DNA of 33,562 bases, taken from positions 1 to 33,562 of the forward strand of contig CADAFC010000023.1 in NCBI GenBank assembly GCA_902787095.1. Direction: 5' to 3'. A model generated the notes under the pieces. The model was not told where the DNA came from. It was given only the letters and a program-made list of their open reading frames with translations, and did no database searches. Below, piece by piece: positions 15,971 to 24,334 of the stretch; position 1 is the stretch's first letter, and each line of letters begins with the position of its first letter. The DNA is from an uncultured Bacteroidia bacterium. GTDB lineage: Bacteria; Bacteroidota; Bacteroidia; Bacteroidales; F082. The translations under genes and the position numbers were made by a program.

Positions 15971-17068
15971 CTAAACTTTCTTGCAAACCATGATGCTGTG
16001 CCCGTGTCCCAATCCGTCGTGTATGGTCTCGACTTCCAACCCTGCTTTTTTTACAATGCGTTCCATATCATCTGAATGGTACATCTTGCTGTTTCCATTG
16101 GCTAAAGCTGTGAAATACAACGATGTCATTGTCATTGCGAATGCTGCGGCAGGGTAGATTTGGCGGTCCCAGAACGTCTCCATGATGCACAGACGGCTGT
16201 CTTTGTCCATGATTTTCGAGGCTCTTGAAACGATGCTCAGAATCTCGTCTTCGCCGAAACAATCCAAAAACTGGCTCATCCAGATGATGTCGTAATGCTT
16301 GTTTGTTGGAAACTGCTGATTATCATCAAGTAAGTTTATTCCATAGCCGTCGATGCGTTCGAAGCCTTTCTTTCCTTTGGTGAAGCTCCTCATCATCTCG
16401 AGCTGTTGCGGCAGATCCATGATTGTGACGTTTACATTTTCGTCGAAATCGACGCAGCGAAGTGCCCAACGGCCTGTGTTTCCGCCCACATCGAGCAAGG
16501 TCTTCGGCTTGTTACAGAACACGATTTGCAATGCCTGGTCGAATGAGTGGTCGGAATAGAAATGGTCGAAGCCAAACCAGCTCTTCTGCACTTGTTCAGG
16601 CAACTGCGAGAGGCCTTCATAGATTGTCGGCCAGTCGCCGAAATGCTCCAAACCTGCAGGCTTTCCTTCTTTCAGTGCCTCTTCAAGCTTAAACCAGCCC
16701 TCGTAGTTCACATCGTGATTGAAGTCGATGTTCACGCGAATGGAAGGGTCGGTGAGGAGGAAGAAACCGGTCTTCGATATGGTGAAACGGTCGGTGTCTT
16801 TATCCAAGATCACCAAACCGATACATAGCGAGCCTTCCATCAAGACTTTCACTGCGTAGTCGGAAAGGCCAGTCTTTGCCGCTATCTCAGCCATCGTCAT
16901 GCCATTTTCGCTGTCGCGGAGCATGTCGAGGATGCCGAATTTTATCATCAGTCTTCCAACCTGAAACATTATAGGCCCGAAAGCAATGAAATACGCCATC
17001 TCCTGGGCTTCACCAGCGCGTTTATGCTCTTTCGTGTATGCCTTCTCGAGGCTTGGAAACAATTTCAT
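15971..17068 (-). CDS. SAM-dependent methyltransferase (dimerising O-methyltransferase type)
   Basis: 365 residues. The N-terminal half has a winged-helix dimerisation region (KFGILDMLRDSENGMTMAEI, then AAKTGLSDYAVKVLMEGSLC). The SAM-binding glycine loop is at about 190-200 (LLDVGGNTGRWAL, D193), followed by VTIMDLPQQLEMM and IIWMSQFLDCFGEDE. This layout is that of the plant-COMT/hydroxyneurosporene-type methyltransferase family, which usually methylates phenolic oxygens. I infer modification of the aryl head group of the polyene, although methylation of carbon on the ring is known from other aryl polyenes and cannot be excluded. It starts 2 bases after the ketosynthase stop. Confidence 0.85.
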   Translation of the reverse strand: MKLFPSLEKAYTKEHKRAGEAQEMAYFIAFGPIMFQVGRLMIKFGILDMLRDSENGMTMAEIAAKTGLSDYAVKVLMEGSLCIGLVILDKDTDRFTISKTGFFLLTDPSIRVNIDFNHDVNYEGWFKLEEALKEGKPAGLEHFGDWPTIYEGLSQLPEQVQKSWFGFDHFYSDHSFDQALQIVFCNKPKTLLDVGGNTGRWALRCVDFDENVNVTIMDLPQQLEMMRSFTKGKKGFERIDGYGINLLDDNQQFPTNKHYDIIWMSQFLDCFGEDEILSIVSRASKIMDKDSRLCIMETFWDRQIYPAAAFAMTMTSLYFTALANGNSKMYHSDDMERIVKKAGLEVETIHDGLGHGHSIMVCKKV

Positions 17069-17070
17069 TT

Positions 17071-18297
17071 TTAATGTATTTTCTTGATTATCAATGCACT
17101 ATTCGTTCCGCCGAAGCCGAATGAGTTGGATAGTATAGTCTCTAATTCCTTATTTGTGGTCTTGTTGACGATGTTCAAGCCTTCGGAATACTCATCAGGA
17201 TTCTCGAAGTTGATGTTTGGCGCGATGAATTTGCCTTTCATCATGAGGATGGAATAGACGATTTCGCTTGCGCCAGCCATCCAACACTCGTGGCCGGTCA
17301 TTGATTTCGTTGATGAAATAGGCGTCTTGGTTTCACCGAAGAGCCGTTTTAATGCCATCGCCTCAAACATGTCGCCTTGTGGTGTCGAGGTGGCGTGAGC
17401 GTTGACGTAGTCGATATCTTTAGCTTCTACGCCGGCTTCTTTCATGGCGCGTGTCATGGCGCGGAAACAGCCGTCTTCGCTGGGTTGTGAGATATGGCTC
17501 TCGCCGTTTGATGAGAAGCCGTAGCCGCATACTTCAGCAAGTATCGTCGCACCGCGAGCCACTGCGTGGTCGTAGTCTTCAAGCACCAATGCCGCAGCAC
17601 CGCCGCTTGGCACGAGACCGTCACGGTCTTTGTCGAATGGACGCGATGCTTTTGTCGGCTCGTCGACTCTTGTCGAGAACGCGCTGATGCCGTCGAAGCT
17701 GCCCATCGAGAGGTAGTTGGTCTCCTGGGCACCGCCACAAAGCACAATGTCCTGTAAGCCGTTTTTGATTAACAAGGCACCCAAACCTGTTGAGTGTGAG
17801 CCACTTGCGCAGGCTGCGCTGATAGTCATGTTGATGCCTTTGAGGTGGAAGATGGTCGAGAGGTTCATCGTCACGGTGGAGTTCATCGACTGGAAAATAG
17901 CTGACGAGCCGATAAGGGTGGTGTCTTTCTTCTCTAAGGCTATCTCATGTGACTCGATGACGGCTTTTGCCGATGAGTCGTTGCCGAAAAGCACGCCTAT
18001 CTCGTTGTTCAACAGGTATTCTTCAGTGATTTTTGCCTGCTCGAAAGCCTCTACTGTCGCCATGTACGCGTATTCACCCTCTTCGGCGAGGTACATGCGG
18101 AGCTTGCGGTCGAGCTTGCCTTTCAGCTGTGGCTTCTCCACGATGCCGGTGAGAGGCGAGCGATAGCCGTATTCTATACGCTGTGGGTCGATGCCGATGC
18201 CCGACTTGCCCTCGCGCAACGCCATGCTGACTTCTTCCTTATTCTTTCCCAGACATGACCAGATGCCCATGCCGGTGATGACTACTCTTCTTGCCAT
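17071..18297 (-). CDS. Beta-ketoacyl-ACP synthase, FabF-like (first ketosynthase)
   Basis: 408 residues, the usual length for FabF. The N-terminus RRVVITGMGIWSCLG is typical, and the triad is complete: C163 (TISAACASGSHSTG), H301 (NAHATSTPQGD) and H336 (SMTGHECWMAGA). The C-terminus carries SNSFGFGGTNSALI, the conserved end of the fold. It follows FabG by 21 bases and precedes the methyltransferase by 2. It is one of three ketosynthases with intact catalytic residues in the cluster and the most FabF-like, so it may act with FabG in general elongation. Confidence 0.92.
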   Translation of the reverse strand: MARRVVITGMGIWSCLGKNKEEVSMALREGKSGIGIDPQRIEYGYRSPLTGIVEKPQLKGKLDRKLRMYLAEEGEYAYMATVEAFEQAKITEEYLLNNEIGVLFGNDSSAKAVIESHEIALEKKDTTLIGSSAIFQSMNSTVTMNLSTIFHLKGINMTISAACASGSHSTGLGALLIKNGLQDIVLCGGAQETNYLSMGSFDGISAFSTRVDEPTKASRPFDKDRDGLVPSGGAAALVLEDYDHAVARGATILAEVCGYGFSSNGESHISQPSEDGCFRAMTRAMKEAGVEAKDIDYVNAHATSTPQGDMFEAMALKRLFGETKTPISSTKSMTGHECWMAGASEIVYSILMMKGKFIAPNINFENPDEYSEGLNIVNKTTNKELETILSNSFGFGGTNSALIIKKIH

Positions 18298-18318
18298 AAC
18301 TAATTTATTCTTAATGAA

Positions 18319-19047
18319 TTAAGTGTACAATCCTCCGTTGATGGAGATTGCCTGACCTGTGATATACGCTGCCTCGTCGGATGCCAAGAACGACACCAGG
18401 CTTGCGACTTCTTCGGGTTTTCCGAAGCGTCCCATCGGGATGAGCTTTTTCAGCTCGTCCTCGTTGAGTTCCTTGGTCATATCTGTTGCGATGAAGCCTG
18501 GCGCTATGGCGTTGACGGTGACTTTGCGTGCTGCCACTTCTTGTGCCAGTGCCTTCGTCGCTCCGATGAGCGCCGCCTTCGCAGCCGAGTAGTTGGCTTG
18601 TCCCGGAAGTCCTTTGATTCCTGACAGCGACGCCATGTTGATGACGCGTCCGTTGCGGTGCATCATCATTTCTTTCAGCAGACGGCGGGTTATGTAGAAG
18701 AAACCGTTCAGGGTGGTGTCGAGGACTTTGTTCCATTCCTCATCCTGCATGAAAACCATGAGGTTGTCTTTACGGATTCCGGCGTTGTTGACCAAGACGG
18801 AAATATAATCATCCGGATGCGCGGCTTGCCATGCCTCGAGAGCCTCCTCAATGGCTTTAGGATCCGACACGTCGAAAGGCATGAGCTCGCCAAAGCCGCC
18901 GAGTTCCTGCACCTGACTGAGGGTGTCTTCCGCAGCCTCCTTGTTCGACTGATAATTGATAATCACCGCAAAGCCGTCTTTGGCGAGCCGCAAGGCTACC
19001 GCCTTGCCCAAGCCGCGTGAGGCACCGGTGATGAGAGCGTATTTCAT
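18319..19047 (-). CDS. 3-oxoacyl-ACP reductase (FabG-like SDR)
   Basis: 242 residues, a classical short-chain dehydrogenase. The NADP(H)-binding TGASRGLG is at residues 7-14, NNAG in the middle (VLVNNAGIRKDN), the active-site pair Y153-x3-K157 (NYSAAKAAL) and the substrate loop IAPGFIATDM. It would reduce each 3-ketoacyl-ACP to the 3-hydroxy form before dehydration. Its ATG overlaps the ammonia-lyase stop (TAATG). A cluster-specific paralogue is expected for aryl polyene systems; whether it is also the only FabG of the organism cannot be judged here. Confidence 0.93.
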   Translation of the reverse strand: MKYALITGASRGLGKAVALRLAKDGFAVIINYQSNKEAAEDTLSQVQELGGFGELMPFDVSDPKAIEEALEAWQAAHPDDYISVLVNNAGIRKDNLMVFMQDEEWNKVLDTTLNGFFYITRRLLKEMMMHRNGRVINMASLSGIKGLPGQANYSAAKAALIGATKALAQEVAARKVTVNAIAPGFIATDMTKELNEDELKKLIPMGRFGKPEEVASLVSFLASDEAAYITGQAISINGGLYT

Positions 19048-20585
19048 TATTTCAGATTCAATTTGTTTGTTTTCAAATAGTTTTCAACGTTCGCGATGTC
19101 TTTGTAGAACGGCGTGTCTTCGATGAAGAGCGGCACCATCGCACGGATATTGTCGTAAACCTTACGTGAGGCAGGGGAGAGCTTGTCAGTGATCTTCAGG
19201 CAGTCTGTCGCCTGTGCCAGCGCGATGTATTGTATCGCCATCACCTGGAAACAGTTCTCTACCACCTGTTTGCATATCAAGGCGGTGTTGGTGCCCATGC
19301 TCACGATGTCCTGGTTGTCGTTGTTGTTCGGGATGCTGTGTACATAGTTCGGCATCGCGAGTGTCTGACACTCAGCTGTTGTCGAGGTGGCGGTGAACTG
19401 GCAGGCCTGCATCCCGTAGTTCAGGCCGAGCGTCCCGAGGTTGAGGAACGGCGGCAAGATGCCGTTGATGCGGTCGTGGAATAGGTAGTTGAGCTGCCGT
19501 TCCGCCGTCATGCAGAGGCGTACGAGCGCGATCTTGACCTTGTCTTCCTCAAGCGAGATATAGTCGCCGTGGAAGTTTCCGCCATGGTAAACGTATTGTG
19601 ATTCCGGGTCGACGATAGGGTTGTCGCATGCCGAATTAAGCTCGTCTTCGATGATATTGCGTGCATTTTGCAAGGTGTCGTAGATAGGACCGAGGATCTG
19701 CGGTGTGCAGCGGAGCGAGTAATATGCCTGTACTTTATGTTCAAACACCTTTACGTCGGAATGTCCGTAGTCGTACAGCTCATGTGCGCGTTTCTTCAGG
19801 CACTGTGAGCCTTCCGAGAGCTCGCGCAGACGACGTGCTATCACCTGCTGGCCTTCGTGACGACGGCAGCTGTTCTCGCCTTCCGACATGTAATCGTCAA
19901 ACGAAGCCGCAATCTCATTCATCCAGACAGCTGCCAAAGTGGCCCAGTCGAGCAGAGTCTCCGCATGTAGCTGGTTCACCACGCTGATGCCTGTCATCAC
20001 AGATGTCCCGTTGGTGATGCTCAAGCCCTCGCGGATGTGCATCTTCAGAGGGGTGAGTCCGAGTTGTCTCATCACGTCGGCCGACTTACGCCATTCGCCT
20101 TTGTAATGCACCTCGCCCTCGCCGATGAGACAGAGCGCGATATGTGCCAGCTGAACAAGGTCGCCGCTCGCACCAACGCTGCCGTGCATCGGGATGAAAG
20201 GATAGATGCCCTCGTTGATGAACGATATCAAGAGTTCTGCCACGTCGGTGTGAACACCCGAACGGCATTGTAGCACGGTGCCCAGACGTGCAATCATAGC
20301 TGACTTCACGTAGACATCGTCAAGAGGCTCGCCAGCACCAGTGGCATGGCTGCGAATGATATTGTATTGTAAATCAGTGAGATACTGGTCATCGACGCGC
20401 CATTGGGCCATCGGACCAAAGCCTGTGTTGATGCCGTAAATGACCTTCTCGGCGGCAAATCTCTCTAAAAAACGATAGCAAGCGTCGACGCGAGCCATCC
20501 AATCATCGGAAACACTGATATTTTCACCTGAATACAGGACCCTTTCTACTTCGTTAAGAGTTATCCTATCTTTGAAAGTTATCAT
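19047..20585 (-). CDS. Aromatic amino acid ammonia-lyase, tyrosine ammonia-lyase-like
   Basis: 512 residues. The MIO cofactor forms from A139-S140-G141 in GSVGASGDLVQLAH. Other family marks are VIYGINTGFGPMAQWR near the N-terminus, ITNGTSVMTGISVVN, YSLRCTPQILGP, HGGNFHGDYISLE and SIPNNNDNQDIVSMGTN. From memory, several of these (GFGPMAQ, RSHxxGxG, YHGGNFHGDYISLE) match the Flavobacterium johnsoniae tyrosine ammonia-lyase of the flexirubin pathway better than histidine-degrading HutH; no alignment was run. It would make 4-coumarate from tyrosine as the aryl starter. It is the first gene of the operon, about 35 bases behind a consensus promoter, and no hutU, hutI or hutG genes are nearby. Confidence 0.88.
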   Translation of the reverse strand: MITFKDRITLNEVERVLYSGENISVSDDWMARVDACYRFLERFAAEKVIYGINTGFGPMAQWRVDDQYLTDLQYNIIRSHATGAGEPLDDVYVKSAMIARLGTVLQCRSGVHTDVAELLISFINEGIYPFIPMHGSVGASGDLVQLAHIALCLIGEGEVHYKGEWRKSADVMRQLGLTPLKMHIREGLSITNGTSVMTGISVVNQLHAETLLDWATLAAVWMNEIAASFDDYMSEGENSCRRHEGQQVIARRLRELSEGSQCLKKRAHELYDYGHSDVKVFEHKVQAYYSLRCTPQILGPIYDTLQNARNIIEDELNSACDNPIVDPESQYVYHGGNFHGDYISLEEDKVKIALVRLCMTAERQLNYLFHDRINGILPPFLNLGTLGLNYGMQACQFTATSTTAECQTLAMPNYVHSIPNNNDNQDIVSMGTNTALICKQVVENCFQVMAIQYIALAQATDCLKITDKLSPASRKVYDNIRAMVPLFIEDTPFYKDIANVENYLKTNKLNLK

Positions 20586-20620
20586 AAAACAATCCTAAAA
20601 TGCACTATTCTTCAAAATTG

Positions 20621-20653
20621 CAAAGATATGAAAAATAATCAATAGTTTGCAAA
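20621..20653 (-). promoter_or_regulatory. Consensus Bacteroidota promoter of the pigment operon
   Basis: On the minus strand TTTG (20650-20653) is followed after 21 bases by TATCTTTG (20621-20628), a full match to TTTG/TAnnTTTG. The implied leader before the ATG at 20585 is about 30 bases. No other equally good promoter was seen inside the operon down to the desaturase gene, so most or all 18 genes may depend on it. Confidence 0.7.
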
Positions 20654-20687
20654 TAAATTTGATGAAAAATGAATTTTGGATTATAAA

Positions 20688-21242
20688 TTAGTGAATCACC
20701 GAAACCTTTTTCACGAAAGTGCGGTGTTTGTCGTTGATTTTCAATAGATAAAGACCACTCGGAATACTTGAAACATCAACCATGTTTTCGGCCGTTTTGA
20801 CAATTGTTTTACCTGTAAGGTCGATGATTTCAACTGTGGTAAATTCCTTGTCGGAAATGATATGCAAAACGTCGTTTGAAGGATTCGGATAAACCGAAAA
20901 ATCGTTGTCCGAAACAGCTTCTAAATTATCATAATAAATTGCGGCAGTCCAGCTTTCTGGAAGACTGTTATCTGAATCTAAATCAATGAGTTGTAGATAA
21001 GGACCTAAGCCATCAGGTTCGGTAGGCCACGGCTCGCTGTCGAAATAATGCACTTCGTCGATCACATTACCCCAAGCGTCTGCAAGAACAATGTTCTCGT
21101 CTTTATTTGAGAGTTTTCTATCGTATTCTCCGAAAGGGGTATGACGATAAAAATCAACGTAAGCCGCTGAGTCTGAGCATAATACGAGTGAGTCGCGGGC
21201 TGCTAGATGTGAATCGGCAGGGAAGGTGTATGTCACCCCAAG
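20688..21242 (-). pseudogene. Detached C-terminal part of the CotH-type protein: lamin-tail end plus T9SS sorting tail
   Basis: This stretch is in the same frame as the CotH gene just upstream and separated from it only by a TAA created by a 15-base tandem duplication. It encodes the second half of a lamin-tail-like domain (TYTFPADSHLAARDSLVLC, then NIVLADAWGNVIDEVHYFD) and a T9SS type A sorting tail (DFSVYPNPSNDVLHI, IIDLTGKTIV, SGLYLLKINDKHRTFVKKV). On its own it would have only a GTG start at 21236 and no signal peptide, so I treat it as the stranded end of one gene spanning 20688-22685. It may be restored if one repeat copy is lost. Confidence 0.8.
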
Positions 21243-21258
21243 TTATGTCACCCCAAGT
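21229..21258 (-). repeat. Perfect 15-bp tandem duplication that creates a stop codon
   Basis: On the minus strand ACTTGGGGTGACATA occurs twice in direct succession. Read in the CotH frame the first copy gives ELGVT followed by TAA, while removal of one copy would give an uninterrupted ELGVTYTFPAD. The repeat length is a multiple of three, so gain or loss of one unit switches the stop on or off without shifting the frame. Confidence 0.9.
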
Positions 21259-22685
21259 TCACGCAGATAAAGCCCTGTCAAGTCGACATCTTCATCGCTG
21301 TTGTTGTTGATCTGGATGAACTCAAGTCTGTTGCCGTTGATGCTGTCAAGGTCAGCAGGGTGGTAATGAATCCTCGATATCACTAACGGAGGCAAGTCTA
21401 TGTCGTTGCAGTCGTTATATGAACCGACATTGTTGTTTAACCAATTGATTCTGTCCAGAATCCATTCCTTCATGTCTTCCACATAATAGTCGTGCTGGTA
21501 CATTTGATGCCAACGTATGTTGTCACGTCCAATGGCTTCGGTTATCCATTCGTCGATTTCGTCAATGCGGCTGCATAATACGTTGTAATCCAATACGTTG
21601 CCTTCTGACGATAACTCAAACCATCGTTTTGCGAAATAGCAGCGGAACTCGGGTGTCTCGAACAACTCGTTAAAAAACTCCGGACCGTTGTTGTCTTGGT
21701 TGTTGAACTGCCACACATCGTAACGGCTGCGGTATCCGAACTCGTCGTAACCGTAGGCTAAATTATAGTCCCACACAGGTCCTGCACGCAGCTTCCCGTT
21801 TCTGTCTTTGTGGAAAAACGTGCTGATAGTATAAACGTCAACATTTGATGCAAACTCGGCAATCATCATGAAATCGACAAAAGATGGTATGTCGATTATG
21901 GCCGGGATGCCGTCTGTTATCGAGGTGTTGTGGTCTGTAGCTTTTTCGTCAAGGTCTAAAAACACACTTTTTATGTAGTTGTGTTGGGCAGGTGTGATAT
22001 CGTCAGGCTTGGGATAATGATGTATGAAGTCGACATACGATGGCCACCATCCAGTGCTTCCATGCTCAATCATGCGCCAGGCAACAGGGTCGTCGCCTGT
22101 CGTTTTGTCGGCTTTGGTGATGTAACCTCCGTCTTTTTCGATATTCACACGCCCATCGTCAGCTTTTATCTTCTCCAGGAAGACGTACAGGCCGTTGTAC
22201 TGCCCGTTTATCACCACTTCACAATAAACTCGTCGTGGCGCGTATTGACCAAGTTTTTCTGACAGCTCGTAAGATAAAAAGTCGCGCATTCCAGTCTGGT
22301 CGAAAGCCAAAGAATTGAGAATCCAGTCGTTCTCCTTGGGCATGCCGAGCAAACTGACATTGTTGTTGGTGATGTCATCGTCCATCAGGGTCTCAAAGCC
22401 GTATGGTTTCTTGTCGGGCATCTGCGAAGAGCTGCCACGACGTTCTATGCCGATACGTCCGTCGTAATTCAAAAACTCAGGGTTGTCGATATCCGACATG
22501 TAGTTGCGCGACCCGTCCTGATGCCATATGATCTTCATGTTTCCCAACACCTTGGGCTCGTCGGGAATGGGCACGCCGCCGTCAGTCTCGATGATGACAA
22601 TAGGGAGATTGCTGTCGGTGAAACTCTGCGCCAACGACAGCATCTGTATGAACAATAACGATAATACTAAAACAATTTTTTTCAT
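21243..22685 (-). CDS. CotH-kinase-family secreted protein, truncated by an internal stop
   Basis: 480 residues up to the TAA at 21243-21245. A signal peptide (MKKIVLVLSLLFIQMLSLAQ) is followed by a CotH-type kinase-like domain: MKIIWHQDGSRNYMSD, GIERRGSSSQMPDKKPYGFE, NDWILNSLAFDQTGMRDFLSY (in parts), YCEVVINGQYNGLYVFLEKI and the conserved VWDYNLAYGYDEFG. From about residue 440 a lamin-tail-like domain begins (LEFIQINNNSDEDVDLTGLYL) and is cut short. The missing remainder with the T9SS tail is at 20688-21242. The truncated product should reach the periplasm but lack the signal for surface export. The ATG overlaps the upstream gene by 4 bases. CotH proteins phosphorylate spore-coat proteins in Bacillus; the target here is unknown. 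Confidence 0.85.
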   Translation of the reverse strand: MKKIVLVLSLLFIQMLSLAQSFTDSNLPIVIIETDGGVPIPDEPKVLGNMKIIWHQDGSRNYMSDIDNPEFLNYDGRIGIERRGSSSQMPDKKPYGFETLMDDDITNNNVSLLGMPKENDWILNSLAFDQTGMRDFLSYELSEKLGQYAPRRVYCEVVINGQYNGLYVFLEKIKADDGRVNIEKDGGYITKADKTTGDDPVAWRMIEHGSTGWWPSYVDFIHHYPKPDDITPAQHNYIKSVFLDLDEKATDHNTSITDGIPAIIDIPSFVDFMMIAEFASNVDVYTISTFFHKDRNGKLRAGPVWDYNLAYGYDEFGYRSRYDVWQFNNQDNNGPEFFNELFETPEFRCYFAKRWFELSSEGNVLDYNVLCSRIDEIDEWITEAIGRDNIRWHQMYQHDYYVEDMKEWILDRINWLNNNVGSYNDCNDIDLPPLVISRIHYHPADLDSINGNRLEFIQINNNSDEDVDLTGLYLRELGVT

Positions 22686-23680
22686 TCGTTGCTTTCAGGA
22701 TATTCAGGAACATCCATCACCCTCAGCGTCTCTGTAAAATATTGAATTGCAGTGAGTTGTGGATAATTCAGGAGCGCTGTTATGGCATTCGGATGCCTCT
22801 GACGGATAGGGATTATCTGCTCCTCAAGCTCCATGGCGACAGGCAACTGCTCATCGAGACGAATCTTGTTGCAGTTGATGATGGCATCGTGAATGATAGG
22901 AGCCACTTCTTCGTAATATTTCAAAAGGATTTTGTTACGAGCCTCGTCGTTCCCTTCAGCTTTCTTCAGCTGCTGCTCGTATTTCCCGTAAATGGCCTTG
23001 CATTGGGCGTCGGCTTCTTTGTTGATATTGGCGATTCTGTCGTCAAAGCTCGACCATTGGTCAATAATTGGCTGTAAAGGCTCGAGTTCTTCGCCTACTT
23101 CCGCCGCCTGTTGGAGCAAAACGGCTTCTGCCTGTCCCTCTTGGTAATGCTCGGCGAGATATGCCTCCTGCTCCTCTTCGCTCATCTTTGAGAGCATGTC
23201 GATCTCTTCTTTCGACAGACCAGTGTACATCTCGGCGTATTTGTATGCGTCTTCCACGATCTGTGCCGAATCGGCTCCTTGAACAGGTATCGTATAGGCT
23301 TTTGAAGATAAATCAAGGATTGTCATCTGGAATTTCATTACGGGACTTGAAATCTGACGGAGGCCTTGTCCACCCAACTCGGCTTTTTTATAGCTGACCA
23401 TCTGCTGCGCTGACGGCAATGGTGGCATCTGACGCATCAGACCTTCGTATGTCAGAGGCGCACTCTCGTCTGTCTCGTAGGCGGGGTCTTCGCTAGCCTC
23501 TTCTCCTGAAATCTGGTCGGTGACGGCGTCTGAAACCTTTTCCGAGGTCTTGTCTATGATTTTTTCCTCTGTTTTCTGCTGCGCTTTCTTGGCAGCTTTC
23601 TGAATAAGACCGCCAATTTGCGCGTCGGCGGTATAAGTGCCGATGATGACGGCGATGATAAGTAAAGCTAATTTTTTCAT
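22682..23680 (-). CDS. Secreted coiled protein of unknown function
   Basis: 332 residues; I do not recognise a named family. A signal peptide (MKKLALLIIAVIIGTYTADAQ) is followed by a Lys/Glu/Ala-rich helical segment (IQKAAKKAQQKTEEKIIDK), an acidic linker (GEEASEDPAYETDESAP), and a mainly helical body with repeated acidic stretches such as EEIDMLSKMSEEEQEAYLAEH. Polar, charged composition and heptad-like spacing suggest coiled coils. It overlaps the CotH gene by 4 bases, so the two are probably translated together and may act together outside the inner membrane. Confidence 0.75.
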   Translation of the reverse strand: MKKLALLIIAVIIGTYTADAQIGGLIQKAAKKAQQKTEEKIIDKTSEKVSDAVTDQISGEEASEDPAYETDESAPLTYEGLMRQMPPLPSAQQMVSYKKAELGGQGLRQISSPVMKFQMTILDLSSKAYTIPVQGADSAQIVEDAYKYAEMYTGLSKEEIDMLSKMSEEEQEAYLAEHYQEGQAEAVLLQQAAEVGEELEPLQPIIDQWSSFDDRIANINKEADAQCKAIYGKYEQQLKKAEGNDEARNKILLKYYEEVAPIIHDAIINCNKIRLDEQLPVAMELEEQIIPIRQRHPNAITALLNYPQLTAIQYFTETLRVMDVPEYPESNE

Positions 23681-23737
23681 AATTTTTAAGTTTAAGTTAA
23701 ATGGTTATTATTTTATTATTGCAATATTATTGTAATT

Positions 23738-24328
23738 CTATTGCAATACTTTATTCATAGTTATATAGTCAGGATATGCAAGCTGCTGTCCTCCGACGGT
23801 GATATATGGCTTCACCTTGATGCCGACATTGACTGGGTTGCTCGAGGCTCCAGCAAGCTTGAATGCTAAGTTTAAAATGGCATCAGCCGACTCACCGCTG
23901 AACAGCTGGAATAAGTCGGTGGTTACAGGTATCGTCACCACATTGCTTGAGTTGGCAGGCACTCTGATCTGGTTGTCCAAGGTGGTGCTGATGACATGTT
24001 TGTCGTTGAGAGTCAATATGTAATCCATCTTCGTCATCGAAGCGTCGGTGGAATTTGGGTTGTTGACATCAAGGTTGACGTTGAATGTCACCGGCAACGA
24101 TTTTGACATCAGGGCATTGGTGAGCTGCAGCAGCTGACCGACATTTAAGTCGCTCTTAGTCATGCCTTTGCGTAAGTCTACGCCAAGCATCTGAACACTG
24201 TTTACACTGTCGAAATCGAAAGTGCATTTGGCAAAAGTTGCCATTTGTGACATCTGGCTCAAAATGTCGCATGATGTTAAACCTAAAGCGACCAAAACGA
24301 TGAGAATTATTCTTTTAACCTTTGACAT
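23738..24328 (-). CDS. LEA/WHy-domain-like lipoprotein
   Basis: 196 residues. The N-terminus MSKVKRIILIVLVALGLTSC is a lipoprotein signal with lipobox LTSC; C20 would be lipidated. The body resembles LEA type 2 / WHy-domain proteins: FDSVNSVQMLGVDLRKG, then LPVTFNVNLDVNNPNSTDASM, and VPANSSNVVTIPVTTDLFQLFSG, the pattern of a beta-sandwich subunit with an Asn-Pro-Asn turn. Function in Bacteroidota is not established to my knowledge. A 57-base AT-rich gap without a clear promoter box separates it from the next gene, so co-transcription with its neighbours is likely. Confidence 0.78.
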   Translation of the reverse strand: MSKVKRIILIVLVALGLTSCDILSQMSQMATFAKCTFDFDSVNSVQMLGVDLRKGMTKSDLNVGQLLQLTNALMSKSLPVTFNVNLDVNNPNSTDASMTKMDYILTLNDKHVISTTLDNQIRVPANSSNVVTIPVTTDLFQLFSGESADAILNLAFKLAGASSNPVNVGIKVKPYITVGGQQLAYPDYITMNKVLQ

Positions 24329-24334
24329 AGTATA

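Noticed and set aside
19047..20585. Histidine ammonia-lyase of histidine degradation
   Set aside because: No hut genes nearby, position at the head of a polyene operon, and motif resemblance to the flexirubin tyrosine ammonia-lyase.
20688..22685. Two independent genes (a CotH protein and a small T9SS-tailed protein)
   Set aside because: They share one frame, a single lamin-tail domain is split between them, and the separating stop comes from a 15-bp duplication; the second part has only a GTG start and no signal peptide.
23701..23760. Repeated TTGCAATA as a possible operator
   Set aside because: Two copies in very AT-rich sequence, one overlapping the end of the lipoprotein gene; no spacing or symmetry strong enough to call a site.
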